Shown here in pieces: positions 26,263-35,812 of a stretch of DNA of 64,000 bases. This DNA comes from Beijerinckiaceae bacterium. Its GTDB lineage: Bacteria; Pseudomonadota; Alphaproteobacteria; Rhizobiales; Beijerinckiaceae. The number at the start of each line of letters is the position of its first letter. Position 1 is the first letter of the stretch. Made by a program: the position numbers and the translations under genes. The stretch is taken from positions 1 to 64,000 of the forward strand of contig WSYC01000014.1 in assembly GCA_009773635.1 (NCBI GenBank), read 5' to 3'. The notes under the pieces are model-generated. The model made no database searches and had not been told where the DNA came from. It worked only from the letters and a program-made list of their open reading frames with translations.

Positions 26263-29238
26263 ATGGCGATCGAGACCGCAAACCGGGCTGCTGAAAGCCT
26301 CCTGCCGACCGGGCTGCTCGATCCCGCGACGCGCGAGGCCATCCTGTCGAACACCATGCCCTCCTTCCTTGCTGCGCCGGATGGCGGTGGCATTCTCTGG
26401 TCGAGCCACGAGGCGGCGCGCCGTTTCGGGCATGCCGGGGGCGCGGCCTTCATGCGCGCGGGGCTGCCCCCGCTGGCTGCCGGCACCCAGCGCATCGCAG
26501 CGCTCGGGCGCGGCATTGCGCCGGACGCCCCCAAGCGTCTGGAACGCCTGCGCTTCAACATCGGCTTTCGCAGCCAGGTCCTGACCGCGCTCTGTGAGCC
26601 CGTTCGCCTCGACGACGGCGCGATTGCCTTGCTGGTCTCTTTCATCGAGGCCCGGCCCGTCCGCACCGCCGAGCCCTATGCCGTCGATGACATCGCGCCC
26701 CCGGAAACCCAGTCGCGTCCGGCGGGTATTCCTGAAACCGGCCCTGCGCCGCAGGAGCCGTTACTGCGTCGGCACGATGACCCCGTGCCCGCCGCTGATC
26801 TTCCCGTCGCCGATCTCCCTGCACGCGTCACCGAAAGTGCCGGGCCCGATCTGTCGGGCACGCCGGCCTGGCTCGCCGGGGGCGCTACGGAGCTAAAATC
26901 GCTGCGGTTTATCTTCGCGCTCGATGCCAATGGCGTTGTCGAACGGGTCACGCCGCCGCTGGCTGAGGCTGTCGGCGCGGCCAATGCCGCCGTTCTCGGC
27001 CAGCCGCTCGCCGGATTTGTCGATGCTTTCGATGCACCGGCGGCCGAGGCGATCCGCTCGGCAGTGCTCGCAGGCGAGACCTGGAACGGCATCATGGTGC
27101 GCTGGCCCGTGGCCGGCACCGATCTTGTCGTGCCCGTCGATCTCTCGGCACTGCCGATCATTTCGGGCGAGGCCGGGCTGACCGGGTTTTCCGGTTTCGG
27201 CCGCTGCCATCTCGACCGGGCGGAGGCGATGTCCGAGCCGGTCGCCACCGCAGCAACAGCCCCTGAAGACGTTGAGCAACCCGATCTCCTGTCGGCGCTG
27301 GAAGCGTTCGGGGAGCCGGAGAGCATCGATATCGCAGAACTATCAGCACTGGAACCAGAGAGCGAGACGCTTGCGGACAGCGTGAGCGCGGACCATGAGG
27401 AGCGTGCCGAAGGGCCGGTCATTACCCCCGCTCCACCGCTTCCGGCCGCCAGACCGGCTGAACCGCTGCATAATCAGAATGTCTTCTCGCTGAAGACCGG
27501 CCAGCCCGCTGACCCCCAGCCCAACGGCAAGCACGGGCTGTCGATGGCAGAGCGCAACGCCTTCCGCGAGATCGCCCGCGCGCTGGGCGCGAAATTCGAC
27601 CCCGACGGGCAGGACGATACGCCATCGCCCCGTCCGTCCGAGGCGGAAACGGCAGCCACTGATCGGGCTGCATCCGCCGGCGCGAAGACGCCCGCGCCAT
27701 CCGTTTCAACCTTTGCCCCGATGCTGCCAAGCGTGCAGGCGGTCAAGCCGGCCGAGCACATGCCTGCCGATCACGCGCTGCTCGACCGGCTCCCGGTCGG
27801 ATTGCTCGTGCTCAAGGGTGACGAACCACTCTTTGCCAACCGGACGCTGCTCGACCTGACCGATTACCCGGATTTTCAGACTTTTGTCGCTGAGGATGGC
27901 GCCCGCGCGATTTTCCGCAAGAGCACCATGCCGCGCGATCGCGGTGCCGGATTTGACACTGTGGTGCTCACCTCGCGCGATGGCGAGATGATCCCTGTCG
28001 ATACCCACCTCCAGATCACTGACTGGCGAGGAGAAAAGGCGACGCTGATTTCCCTGCGCCGCGCGGTGGAGCTCGAGCAAGGCAAGGCCCTGCGCTCGGT
28101 CGCGCTTGATCTCAAGCGGTCCCGCTCCGAGGCGCAGGAGCTGCGCGCCGTGCTCGACACCGCAACCGACGGCGTCGTCACCCTCGACGAAAAGGGCCGT
28201 ATCCTCAGCCTGAACGGCGCGGCGGAGGCCTTGTTCGGCCTCAACCAGAACGAGGTTTCCGGCGAGAGCTTCACGACCCTTCTGCTCAACGAGAGTCACG
28301 CCGAGGCGCTCGATTATTTCGAGGGCCTGAGCGCCAACGGCGTCCGCAGTGTGATGAACGACGGCCGCGATGTCTTCGGCCGCGAGAAGAAGGGCGGGCG
28401 CATTCCGCTGTTCATGACCTTCGGCCGCATCTCCGACGATGAACCCCGCCGCTATTGCGCAGTGCTGCGCGACCTCACCTCCTGGAAGCGCGCCGAAGCG
28501 GAACTGACCGATGCTCGCCGCGCCGCCGAACTCGCGAGCGCCAAGAAGAGCGATTTTCTCGCCAAGATCAGCCACGAGATCCGCACGCCGATGAACGCCA
28601 TCATCGGTTTTGCGGAAGTGATGATGGAGGAGCGCCTCGGCCCGGTCGGCAACCCGAAGTACAAGGAATACCTCGGGGATATCCGGACTTCCGGCAAGCA
28701 CGTCGTCAGCCTCGTCAATGACCTCCTCGATCTCGCGAAGATCGAGGCCGGACGCATGGAAATGACGTTTGCCGCGACCGATCTCAACGCGGTCGTGGCA
28801 AGCTCGGTCGGCATCATCCAGCCGCAGGCCAACGCAAACCGCGTGCTGGTGCGCACGCAACTGGCGCAGAAGCTGCCGCCGGTTGTTGCCGATGAACGCT
28901 CCATCCGGCAGATCATCCTCAACATGCTCTCGAACGCCACGCGCTTCACCGAGAGCGGCGGGCAGGTCATCGTCGCAACCAGCCTGCTCGACAGCGGCGA
29001 GGCCGTGATCCGCATCCGCGATACCGGCGTCGGCATGAGCAGCAGCGAGATCGAGCAGGCGCTCGAACCGTTCCGGCAGGTCGGCACGCGGCGCGATCAC
29101 GGCGGAACCGGGCTCGGCCTGCCCTTGACCAAGGCGCTGGTGGAAGCCAACCGCGCGAATTTCGCCATCCGTTCGACCCCCGGCGAGGGCACGATGGTGG
29201 AAATCACCTTCCCGTCGACGCGCGTTCTGGCGGAATAA
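26263..29238 (+). CDS. pdhS: PAS-domain sensor histidine kinase of the PdhS/PleC-DivJ cell-cycle type
   Basis: The 991-residue protein has a long Pro/Ala/Glu-rich N-terminal half without membrane segments, and PAS-like domains near residues 215-310 and 640-755. The HisKA/HATPase core begins at the H-box SHEIRTPMNA (His about 771) and includes the N-box (NMLSNATRFTE), DTGVGMS and the GGTGLGLPLTKALVEANRA segment. The C terminus ends FPSTRVLAE, nearly as in rhizobial PdhS, a polarly localised kinase acting on DivK. Its TAA is immediately followed by the stop of the convergent L,D-transpeptidase gene, with no spacer. Confidence 0.85.
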   Translation: MAIETANRAAESLLPTGLLDPATREAILSNTMPSFLAAPDGGGILWSSHEAARRFGHAGGAAFMRAGLPPLAAGTQRIAALGRGIAPDAPKRLERLRFNIGFRSQVLTALCEPVRLDDGAIALLVSFIEARPVRTAEPYAVDDIAPPETQSRPAGIPETGPAPQEPLLRRHDDPVPAADLPVADLPARVTESAGPDLSGTPAWLAGGATELKSLRFIFALDANGVVERVTPPLAEAVGAANAAVLGQPLAGFVDAFDAPAAEAIRSAVLAGETWNGIMVRWPVAGTDLVVPVDLSALPIISGEAGLTGFSGFGRCHLDRAEAMSEPVATAATAPEDVEQPDLLSALEAFGEPESIDIAELSALEPESETLADSVSADHEERAEGPVITPAPPLPAARPAEPLHNQNVFSLKTGQPADPQPNGKHGLSMAERNAFREIARALGAKFDPDGQDDTPSPRPSEAETAATDRAASAGAKTPAPSVSTFAPMLPSVQAVKPAEHMPADHALLDRLPVGLLVLKGDEPLFANRTLLDLTDYPDFQTFVAEDGARAIFRKSTMPRDRGAGFDTVVLTSRDGEMIPVDTHLQITDWRGEKATLISLRRAVELEQGKALRSVALDLKRSRSEAQELRAVLDTATDGVVTLDEKGRILSLNGAAEALFGLNQNEVSGESFTTLLLNESHAEALDYFEGLSANGVRSVMNDGRDVFGREKKGGRIPLFMTFGRISDDEPRRYCAVLRDLTSWKRAEAELTDARRAAELASAKKSDFLAKISHEIRTPMNAIIGFAEVMMEERLGPVGNPKYKEYLGDIRTSGKHVVSLVNDLLDLAKIEAGRMEMTFAATDLNAVVASSVGIIQPQANANRVLVRTQLAQKLPPVVADERSIRQIILNMLSNATRFTESGGQVIVATSLLDSGEAVIRIRDTGVGMSSSEIEQALEPFRQVGTRRDHGGTGLGLPLTKALVEANRANFAIRSTPGEGTMVEITFPSTRVLAE

Positions 29239-30654
29239 TCAGGGATCGATCCGCTGGACCGGCATTTCGCTGGCGGCGGTAATGCGTGCATCCAGCCCGG
29301 AGGAATCAAGGCTGACCGGCGCGGCCTTCGCCTTGCGTTGCGGTGCCGGTTCGCCGGACGCTGTCAGAACGCTGCCTGAATCAAGCCCGTAGATATCGGA
29401 CCGGAAATGCACGAGCCCATCGGGCGTGACATAGCCGGTGAGATAGGTCCAGGCGACGGGGATCGGTTCCTTCGGGCGGATGTCCTTGCGCTGGTTGGTG
29501 GCGATCGCCGCGTCGATCGCCATGCGATCCCAGCCCTTGTTGCCCTCGAGAACCCAGGCCGCGAATTCGCGCACGTTTTCGACGCGCACGCACCCCGAGG
29601 AGTGGAAGCGGTTGTCCGCCCCGAACAGGCGTTTGGATGGCGTATCGTGCATATAGACCGACTCGCGGTTCGGCATGTCGATGCGGAGCTGGCCAAGCGC
29701 GTTCGCGGTGCCGGATTCCTGCCGCAGCGTGAACGCCGCTGCCCGTTCGGTCGACCAGTTGATAGCGCGCGGATCGACCTCATTGCCACTCGTGCCGTAG
29801 ATGCGGATTTTCGCCTTCTGGAGATACGAGGCATCCTTCTGCATCTTCGGGATGATGTCTTTCCTGATGATCGAAACCGGCACCGTCCATGTCGGATTGA
29901 GGTTCACATTCGTGATCCGCGTCTCGATCTCCGGCGACGCCCGGTCCTTCTTGCCGACGACGGCGATGAAGCGTTTTTCGACAACGCCGTTCTCGATCGC
30001 CTCGACGGAGGCCGAGGGAATATTCACGACGACATAGCGCGGCCCGAAGGCAAAGCCGCGCAGCGCCAGCCGCCGCGCGCTTTCGTTGAGCTGGGTGAAG
30101 CGCTCGCGCGCCGGGGTCCGTAGCGCGGTCAGCGTCGGCCCCTGCACCAGCGCGTTCTGGCTATGGCCGTGCCGCGCCTGAAACCGTTTGACGGCGGCGG
30201 CAAGCCCGGGATCGAACACCGGATTGGTAACGTCAGCGGCGGCAAGATCGCCCTCCGCCGCGAGGCGCTGGCGCAGCATCAGGACTTCCTCGCCCTCGCT
30301 GCCGGGCTTCAGGACCACATTCCCCGGCAGGATCGGCCAGCCCCCGGCATTGGCGATGGCGAGATATTTCTGCGCGGCCTCGTTGATCGCGGCGAGGCTA
30401 TCCGGGTGGAAGCTCGGGCGCTTGTCGTTGCGGGCAACGACACGCTCGTGAACGGTTGGCGCGGCAACGGCTTTTTTCTTGGGCTTTGGTGCTGCAACCG
30501 CTTCGGGCACCGGTGCGCCGATGCTGCCGGCAAAGCCGCTGGCGGCGGGCGGGGGTGCGCCGAGCCCCTGCGCGGCAGCAGCGCCTAAAAACGCCGGAAC
30601 CGCCAGCAGGAGGCTGGTTGCTGCAATCAGCAGGGGCGTTTGCGCAAGACGCAT
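29239..30654 (-). CDS. Murein L,D-transpeptidase (YcbB-like) with peptidoglycan-binding domain
   Basis: The enzyme makes 3-3 peptide cross-links or attaches proteins to peptidoglycan in the periplasm. A signal peptide covers residues 1-29. A peptidoglycan-binding domain (LKPGSEGEEVLMLRQRL, VKRFQARHG) covers about residues 110-185. The YkuD catalytic domain follows with RFHSSGCVRVENV, where Cys about 355 is the nucleophile. HDTPSKRLFG precedes it. The length of 471 fits the larger YcbB-like group. Hyphomicrobiales rely heavily on L,D-cross-links, so several paralogues are expected in the genome. Confidence 0.9.
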   Translation of the reverse strand: MRLAQTPLLIAATSLLLAVPAFLGAAAAQGLGAPPPAASGFAGSIGAPVPEAVAAPKPKKKAVAAPTVHERVVARNDKRPSFHPDSLAAINEAAQKYLAIANAGGWPILPGNVVLKPGSEGEEVLMLRQRLAAEGDLAAADVTNPVFDPGLAAAVKRFQARHGHSQNALVQGPTLTALRTPARERFTQLNESARRLALRGFAFGPRYVVVNIPSASVEAIENGVVEKRFIAVVGKKDRASPEIETRITNVNLNPTWTVPVSIIRKDIIPKMQKDASYLQKAKIRIYGTSGNEVDPRAINWSTERAAAFTLRQESGTANALGQLRIDMPNRESVYMHDTPSKRLFGADNRFHSSGCVRVENVREFAAWVLEGNKGWDRMAIDAAIATNQRKDIRPKEPIPVAWTYLTGYVTPDGLVHFRSDIYGLDSGSVLTASGEPAPQRKAKAAPVSLDSSGLDARITAASEMPVQRIDP

Positions 30655-30740
30655 CGGACGTTCCCGGGGTATCCAAGAACCCGACGGATATCATCAAATG
30701 GCGAACAAATCCTTGTTAACCATGCCCCGCCGCGGGGCAG

Positions 30741-31415
30741 TTAAGCCCCGACGATCAGCACATGCAGGCGGCGCGGACCATGCGCGCCGAGGAGGATGGT
30801 CTGCTCGATATCGCCGGAGCGCGACGGGCCGGTGATGAAATTCACCGTGCGTGGCATTTCGCCCTTGCCGTATTTCGCCCGGATGCGCGGCCAGATCGCC
30901 TCGAGATCACCGACGACATCCGTCGCGGAGAGCACGACGATGTGGTTGTCGGGGAGGAAATTGAGCGTCGTCGGGTTCTCCGGGCCTGAAATCAGCGCCA
31001 TCGTGCCGGTTTCGGCGATACCCGCTTCGGCATGGCTGATGGCGTTGAGATCGCCGCCATCGCTGCGGCCGACCGAGACATCGAGCGCGGTCTTGTCCCA
31101 CGGGCAGGCGGCCAGACGCGGATCATCGCCGCGCTTCAGCGTCGCCGGCAGGTTATTGGCGCGCAGATAGTCCGCGACCGCTGCCGGCACTTCCGAATAA
31201 TCCGCCAGCACCGCTGTCGTTGCCTGCACGCCGACGAGCTTTTCAAGCAGCAGCGCAAGCTTTGCGGGGGCGTCGATCTGCGCACGATCCGGGATGATGC
31301 CCTTCGGCGCACGATCAAGCCGATCCTCGACAATGCCGGCCCGCAGGCGCTCGTCGCCCTTCACATGCAGCGAACGGCGGATGGAGGCGAAGAGGTTGTC
31401 GCGGGATGTTGTCAT
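30741..31415 (-). CDS. lutC: L-lactate utilisation protein LutC
   Basis: LutC (YkgG, DUF162) is part of the LutABC iron-sulfur complex that oxidises L-lactate to pyruvate. The 224-residue product has the GIAETGTMAL and NPTTLNFLPDNHIVVL segments of the family. The frame extends far upstream, but the Met at 31415 overlaps the lutB stop in the ATGA arrangement and gives the normal length. It is the last gene of a three-gene operon lutA-lutB-lutC with 4-base overlaps. Confidence 0.9.
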   Translation of the reverse strand: MTTSRDNLFASIRRSLHVKGDERLRAGIVEDRLDRAPKGIIPDRAQIDAPAKLALLLEKLVGVQATTAVLADYSEVPAAVADYLRANNLPATLKRGDDPRLAACPWDKTALDVSVGRSDGGDLNAISHAEAGIAETGTMALISGPENPTTLNFLPDNHIVVLSATDVVGDLEAIWPRIRAKYGKGEMPRTVNFITGPSRSGDIEQTILLGAHGPRRLHVLIVGA

Positions 31416-32917
31416 TTCACGCCCCTCTCGCGCTTCCATTTCGCCTGAAAGGTCTCGCCCTCCGGCACCGCGAAATCGCGGTATTTTGTCCAGGCGCTGG
31501 CACCGAGCAGCCAGGTGAAGCGGCCCTTTCCACGTCCGAGAAGGCGCATCGCCTTCATCGCGATACGGGTGGAAAGCGCATAAAGCTTCGGGCGCCGCGC
31601 GAAAAACGCCCAGAGCCCCAGGCCATAGCGCGCGATGGCCGGGTTGAGGTTGCGCTCGAACTCGCGCTCGCGCCAATGCCGCATCATTTTGGGCAAAGGA
31701 ATTTTCATCGGGCAGACGCTTTCGCAGCGTCCGCAGAAGGTCGAGGCATTGGGCAGGTGCCCGGCTTCATCGACGCCGATCAGCGACGGGGTCAGCACGG
31801 AGCCCATCGGTCCCGGATAGATCCAGCCGTAGGCATGCCCGCCGATCTGGTGATAGACCGGGCAATGGTTCATGCAGGCCGCGCAGCGGATGCAGCGCAG
31901 CATGTCCTGAAACTCGCCGCCCAGCATCGCCGAGCGCCCGTTGTCGAGGATGATGACGTGGTATTCCTCGGGCCCATCCACATCCCCACGCGCTTGCGCG
32001 CGGGCTTCCTTCTTTGTCGCATTTTCTTCACGCGAACCGGCATCCACTTCGCTTGAAAATGCTCCCTTGCGCCTCGGCCCCGTGGAGAGCGTGGTGTAGA
32101 CGCTCATCTCCTGTCCGGTGGCGGAACGCGCGAGCAGGCGCAAGATCTGGCTGACATCTTCGAGCGTCGGCACCATCTTTTCGATGGAGGCCATGACGAC
32201 ATGGACCTTCGGCAGCACCTGCGTGAGATCGCCGTTGCCCTCGTTCGTCACGATGATCGAGGTACCGGTTTCCGCGATGAGAAAATTCGCGCCGGTGATA
32301 CCGACATCGGCGACGAGAAACTTCTCGCGCAGTACCGCGCGGGCTTCGGTGAGCAGCGACGTCTTCTCGGTGAGGTCGCGGTTCGCATCAAGATGCGTAT
32401 GGACGCGGCGGAAATCGCTCTCGATCTGCTCTTTGTTGAGGTGAACCGCCGGCGCGATGATGTGGCTCGGCGCCTCGCCCCTGAGCTGGATGATGTATTC
32501 GCCGAGATCCGTTTCCACGGGCGTCACGCCATTGGCTTCGAGGAAGGCGTTGAGGCCAACCTCCTCGGTGATCATCGATTTGCCCTTGGTCACCGTTTTC
32601 GCGCCGACCTTGCGGCAGATATCGAGCGTGATCTGGCGCGCTTCTTCGGCATCGGCGGCAAAATGCACATAGCCACCGCTCGCCGTCACCTTCGCCTCGT
32701 ATTTTTCGAGGTAGAGATCGAGATGGGCGAGCGTGTGGTTCTTGATTTCCTTGGCGTTCTCGCGAAGCGCTTCGAATTCGGGCAATTCGCTCGCGGCTTT
32801 CGCCCGCTTGTCGATGAAATTCTGCCGAACGGCCTTGAGATTGCCGGTGAGCTGCGCATCGGCCATCGCGCCGGTGGCATTGGCCTTGAACGAATGGGCG
32901 GTGGACTGCGCGCTCAT
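31412..32917 (-). CDS. lutB: Iron-sulfur cluster-binding protein LutB
   Basis: LutB carries the 4Fe-4S centres of the LutABC lactate oxidase. The 501-residue protein has an N-terminal DUF162-type region (TEVGLNAFLEANGV, ETDLGEYIIQL, NFLIAETGTSIIVTNEGNGD). Two cysteine clusters follow: CIRCAACMNHCPVY and CGRCESVCPMKIPLP, each supplying 4Fe-4S ligands. Start and stop overlap lutA and lutC by 4 bases each. The acidic/basic stretch near residues 285-305 (ENATKKEARAQARGD) is an insertion compared with shorter homologues. Confidence 0.93.
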   Translation of the reverse strand: MSAQSTAHSFKANATGAMADAQLTGNLKAVRQNFIDKRAKAASELPEFEALRENAKEIKNHTLAHLDLYLEKYEAKVTASGGYVHFAADAEEARQITLDICRKVGAKTVTKGKSMITEEVGLNAFLEANGVTPVETDLGEYIIQLRGEAPSHIIAPAVHLNKEQIESDFRRVHTHLDANRDLTEKTSLLTEARAVLREKFLVADVGITGANFLIAETGTSIIVTNEGNGDLTQVLPKVHVVMASIEKMVPTLEDVSQILRLLARSATGQEMSVYTTLSTGPRRKGAFSSEVDAGSREENATKKEARAQARGDVDGPEEYHVIILDNGRSAMLGGEFQDMLRCIRCAACMNHCPVYHQIGGHAYGWIYPGPMGSVLTPSLIGVDEAGHLPNASTFCGRCESVCPMKIPLPKMMRHWREREFERNLNPAIARYGLGLWAFFARRPKLYALSTRIAMKAMRLLGRGKGRFTWLLGASAWTKYRDFAVPEGETFQAKWKRERGVK

Positions 32918-33750
32918 GGTGTTGTCCCTCTTGGCGTCGTCTCCTTCGCCGCGGCATCCGGGGTAACCTTGCCGATCGGCGGTGTGGCCGTCATCCCGGC
33001 GAGCACTTCGGCGACGTGCCGGACATCCATGGCCGAACCCTTGCGCGAGAGCTTTCCGGCCATGTTCATCAGGCAGCCGAGATCGCCCGCGAGCAGGGTT
33101 CCGGCCTCGGAAGCCTGAGCATTGACCGCCTTTTCACTGACGATCTTGTCGGAAATCTCGCCGTATTTCACCGCAAACGTGCCGCCAAACCCGCAGCAGA
33201 CGTCATTGTCCTTCATCTCGACGAGGCTGAGCCCCTGCACGCTCGCAAGCAGCTTGCGCGGCTGGCTCTGGATGCCAAGCTCCCGGAGGCCCGAGCAGCT
33301 GTCGTGATACGTTACGCGCCCCTCGAAGGTCGCGGAAACCGAGGTCACGCCGAGCACATCGGTGAGGAAGGAGACGAGTTCGAACGTCTTTGCCGCGAGC
33401 CGCTCAGCCCTACCCGCGAGATTGGGATCACCGGCGAAGAGTTCGGGGTAATGCTTCGAGATCATCCCGCCGCAGGAGCCCGAGGGCACCACCACGTAAT
33501 CATAGGGCTCGAAGGCCGCAATCATCTGTAAAGCAAGGTCCCTGCTGGTCTGGCGGTCACCATTATTGAACGCCGGCTGGCCGCAGCAGGTCTGCGGCGG
33601 CACATGCACGGTGCAGCCGGCATCCTCCAGCAGTTTGGCAGCGGCGAACCCGACCGTCGGGCGCATTGCATCGACAAGGCAAGTCGCGAACAGCGCGACG
33701 CGCGGGGCCGCCCCTGGTTGGTCTGGTGAAGCCAAGCTCTCTACGGGCAC
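32914..33750 (-). CDS. lutA: (Fe-S)-binding protein LutA
   Basis: LutA is the CCG-domain subunit of the lactate utilisation complex. The 278-residue protein contains two cysteine-rich CCG motifs: TCCGQPAFNNGD near residue 58 and DVCCGFGGTFAVKY near 185, plus SGSCGGMI. It is the first gene of lutABC. The intergenic region to the divergent phosphopantetheinyl transferase gene is about 220 bases and must hold both promoters. No obvious GntR operator was identified. Confidence 0.92.
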   Translation of the reverse strand: MPVESLASPDQPGAAPRVALFATCLVDAMRPTVGFAAAKLLEDAGCTVHVPPQTCCGQPAFNNGDRQTSRDLALQMIAAFEPYDYVVVPSGSCGGMISKHYPELFAGDPNLAGRAERLAAKTFELVSFLTDVLGVTSVSATFEGRVTYHDSCSGLRELGIQSQPRKLLASVQGLSLVEMKDNDVCCGFGGTFAVKYGEISDKIVSEKAVNAQASEAGTLLAGDLGCLMNMAGKLSRKGSAMDVRHVAEVLAGMTATPPIGKVTPDAAAKETTPRGTTP

Positions 33751-33974
33751 TTGGCCCGCCTCCCTGTCAGCTGCCGCGGATTGTCGTGAATTTCCGCATG
33801 CCGTGAATTACTTCTAGGAGGGTTCGGGGACCCTCCGCAAGATGTGAGATCAATCCCGTGCGAAGCCGGCCATGCCTTCCCCGCATGCCCCCCTTGCGCG
33901 CCAGCGCAGAATTGCCGCAAGAATGCCGGCCTGACCGCGCCGCGCTCACTGAGGCCGGCAGACCGCAGGACCGC

Positions 33975-34769
33975 ATGACGCGCACGCCACCACCTGATCC
34001 CGATTGGTTGATCCGCCTCGCGACCACGTCGATCACCGAGGCTGTCGAACGGCTTTCGAGCCACGGGGTTGTCGTTGTTCTGGCAGAAGATGGCATCGCC
34101 ATACCCAATCTGCCGCCGGCGACGGAGGCCGAGATCGGGGCCGCTGCCGGAAGCCGGAACGGTGTCGGCTTCCTGCTGCGTCGGCGGATCGCCCGCGCGC
34201 TGGCGGCGGAGGCATGCGGGCAGGATGCCGCCGTGATCCGCCTGGTTGCGGATGCAAACGGCAAACCCGGATTTGAGATGCCCGGAGTTGGCTTGCCCGG
34301 AGTTGAGATGCCCGGAGTTGCCCCCGCCGCCCCCCGGCTCCACGTGAGCTTTTCCGCGCGCTCTCCTCTCAACCTGATCGCAGTGGCGCATGATCCTGTT
34401 GGCGTTGATCTCGAAATGCCTATCACGCAGGAAGCGATCCCCTGGAACATCCTGCGGCCCGATGAGGCCGATGCGATCCGCGCCCTGCCCGCACCTGAGC
34501 AGCCCGGCGCCTTCGTCAGGCTCTGGAGCCTCAAGGAAGCCTTTCTCAAGGCATCCGGCAATGTGCTGGCCATTCCGCCCGAGGCGATCCGCATCGCGGA
34601 TGACGACACCATTGCCGTGCACAGCGATGCCCGTGGATCGCGCGCGGTCGAGGCGCGGCTTCGGCTTCTTCGCGGCAGGAGCACCGTTTCCATCGGATTT
34701 CCACATCCTACAATCGCACTCGCGCTATTGTCAGCGGCGCATCAATCAGCGATGAGGGGGAAAGATTGA
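33975..34769 (+). CDS. 4'-phosphopantetheinyl transferase superfamily protein
   Basis: The enzyme moves phosphopantetheine from CoA to carrier proteins. The 264-residue product has the paired family motifs: VGVDLEM (Mg-binding aspartate and glutamate) and LWSLKEAFLKASG (the W-S-x-K-E-x3-K signature). An in-frame ATG exists at 33858, but the ATG at 33975 with AGGA at 33967 gives a more typical length. An insertion of three pentapeptide repeats lies before the catalytic core. The stop overlaps the TTG start of the TerC gene. The target carrier protein is unknown, and the nearest synthase is the KAS II-like gene 21 kb away. Confidence 0.85.
   Translation: MTRTPPPDPDWLIRLATTSITEAVERLSSHGVVVVLAEDGIAIPNLPPATEAEIGAAAGSRNGVGFLLRRRIARALAAEACGQDAAVIRLVADANGKPGFEMPGVGLPGVEMPGVAPAAPRLHVSFSARSPLNLIAVAHDPVGVDLEMPITQEAIPWNILRPDEADAIRALPAPEQPGAFVRLWSLKEAFLKASGNVLAIPPEAIRIADDDTIAVHSDARGSRAVEARLRLLRGRSTVSIGFPHPTIALALLSAAHQSAMRGKD
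34275..34319 (+). repeat. Three in-frame 15-bp repeats inside the phosphopantetheinyl transferase gene
   Basis: Three consecutive 15-bp units, GAGATGCCCGGAGTT, GGCTTGCCCGGAGTT and GAGATGCCCGGAGTT, encode EMPGV-GLPGV-EMPGV. Units 1 and 3 are identical. They lie in a loop before the HVSFSAR segment, so copy number could vary without breaking the frame. Confidence 0.9.
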
Positions 34770-35536
34770 TCACGGGCGAGACTCTTCTCATGGATTTCAT
34801 CACACCCTACCTCGTGCCTCTGGCCAAGATCGTCTGGATCGATCTTCTGCTCTCCGGCGACAACGCCATCGTCATTGCGCTGGCGTGCCGGTCGCTGCCC
34901 GAAAAGCAGCGCAAGCTCGGCATGCTGCTGGGCGCGGGCACAGCCATCGCCCTGCGCATCGTTTTTGCGATTTTCATCACCTACCTGCTTCAGGTCCCCT
35001 TCCTGAAGATCGTCGGCGGCCTGCTGCTGCTCTGGGTCGGCATCAAGCTCGCGGTCGGCGAGGAAGAGGGCGAGCACAACATCGAATCCAGCGACAACCT
35101 CTGGCGTGCGGTGCGCACCATCGCCATCGCCGATGCCGTGATGAGCCTCGACAACGTCATCGCCATTGCTGCCGCTGCGGGCGGCAACATCTGGCTCTTT
35201 GTCTTCGGCCTGCTGCTCTCCATCCCGCTGATCATTTACGGCTCAAGCCTGCTTACCTCCGTCATGGAGCGCTTCCCCATCATCATCTGGGCCGGTGCGG
35301 CACTGCTGGGCTGGATTGCCGGCGAGATGGTCGTTTCCGACGGGTTCATCGTCGAGCACCTGCGCAACATCAATCCGGCCTGGGCCATCATGGCGCAGGT
35401 GTCGGACGGCCATGGCGGCATGGTGTCCGAGGCAAGACCCGCAGCCTGGATCTACTATGGCGCGGCAGTGATCGGTGCCGCCATCGTGGTCGGCTGCGGC
35501 TACTTCCTGAAGAAAAAGGCCGAGAGGCTCGCCTGA
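34766..35536 (+). CDS. TerC family integral membrane protein
   Basis: TerC/YjbE-type proteins are inner-membrane proteins linked to Mn(II) export and metal homeostasis. The product has about seven membrane helices. It has the conserved acidic signatures IDLLLSGDNAIVIALA in helix 1 and IADAVMSLDNVIAIAAAAG in the middle, whose Asp/Asn residues are expected to bind metal. The TTG at 34766 overlaps the previous stop and has a strong GAGGGGG Shine-Dalgarno. The in-frame ATG at 34790 (248 residues) has a weaker one. A perfect terminator follows. Confidence 0.88.
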   Translation: MITGETLLMDFITPYLVPLAKIVWIDLLLSGDNAIVIALACRSLPEKQRKLGMLLGAGTAIALRIVFAIFITYLLQVPFLKIVGGLLLLWVGIKLAVGEEEGEHNIESSDNLWRAVRTIAIADAVMSLDNVIAIAAAAGGNIWLFVFGLLLSIPLIIYGSSLLTSVMERFPIIIWAGAALLGWIAGEMVVSDGFIVEHLRNINPAWAIMAQVSDGHGGMVSEARPAAWIYYGAAVIGAAIVVGCGYFLKKKAERLA

Positions 35537-35565
35537 GCCCCGGTCCGATCCGATGTCCAACGCGC

Positions 35566-35595
35566 AAAAAAGGCCGCTTCGCAGCGGCCTTTTTT
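35566..35595. terminator. Bidirectional rho-independent terminator between terC-like gene and tRNA-His
   Basis: AAAAAAGGCCGCT and AGCGGCCTTTTTT form a 13-bp stem with the TCGC loop. The A-run and T-run on either side make it work on both strands: it ends the TerC transcript on the plus strand and the tRNA-His transcript on the minus strand. Confidence 0.92.
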
Positions 35596-35615
35596 ATGAT
35601 GCGCTACCATAAGAA

Positions 35616-35692
35616 TGGTACAGTCGGGTGGTCTCGAACCACCGACCTTCGGTACCACAAACCGACGCTCTAACCAACTGAGCTACGACTGC
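35616..35692 (-). tRNA. tRNA-His (anticodon GTG)
   Basis: The minus strand folds into a full cloverleaf: acceptor GCAGTCG/CGACTGT (first pair G-U), D arm GCTC...GAGC, anticodon stem TCGGT/ACCGA with loop TTGTGGT giving anticodon GTG, and T arm GGTGG-TTCGAGA-CCACC. CCA is encoded. The discriminator base is A73 and the extra G at -1 is not encoded in the usual paired form, as known for most Alphaproteobacteria. Confidence 0.95.
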
Positions 35693-35812
35693 GCATCGAG
35701 GAAGCGTTGACTAACTTCAATCGCCGCGGATTTCAAGGCGGCATTTCAGACCCGGACAAATTGTTTACGGTGGGATGTCCAGAACGACGCCCCAACCTTC
35801 CGGGGCCATGTC

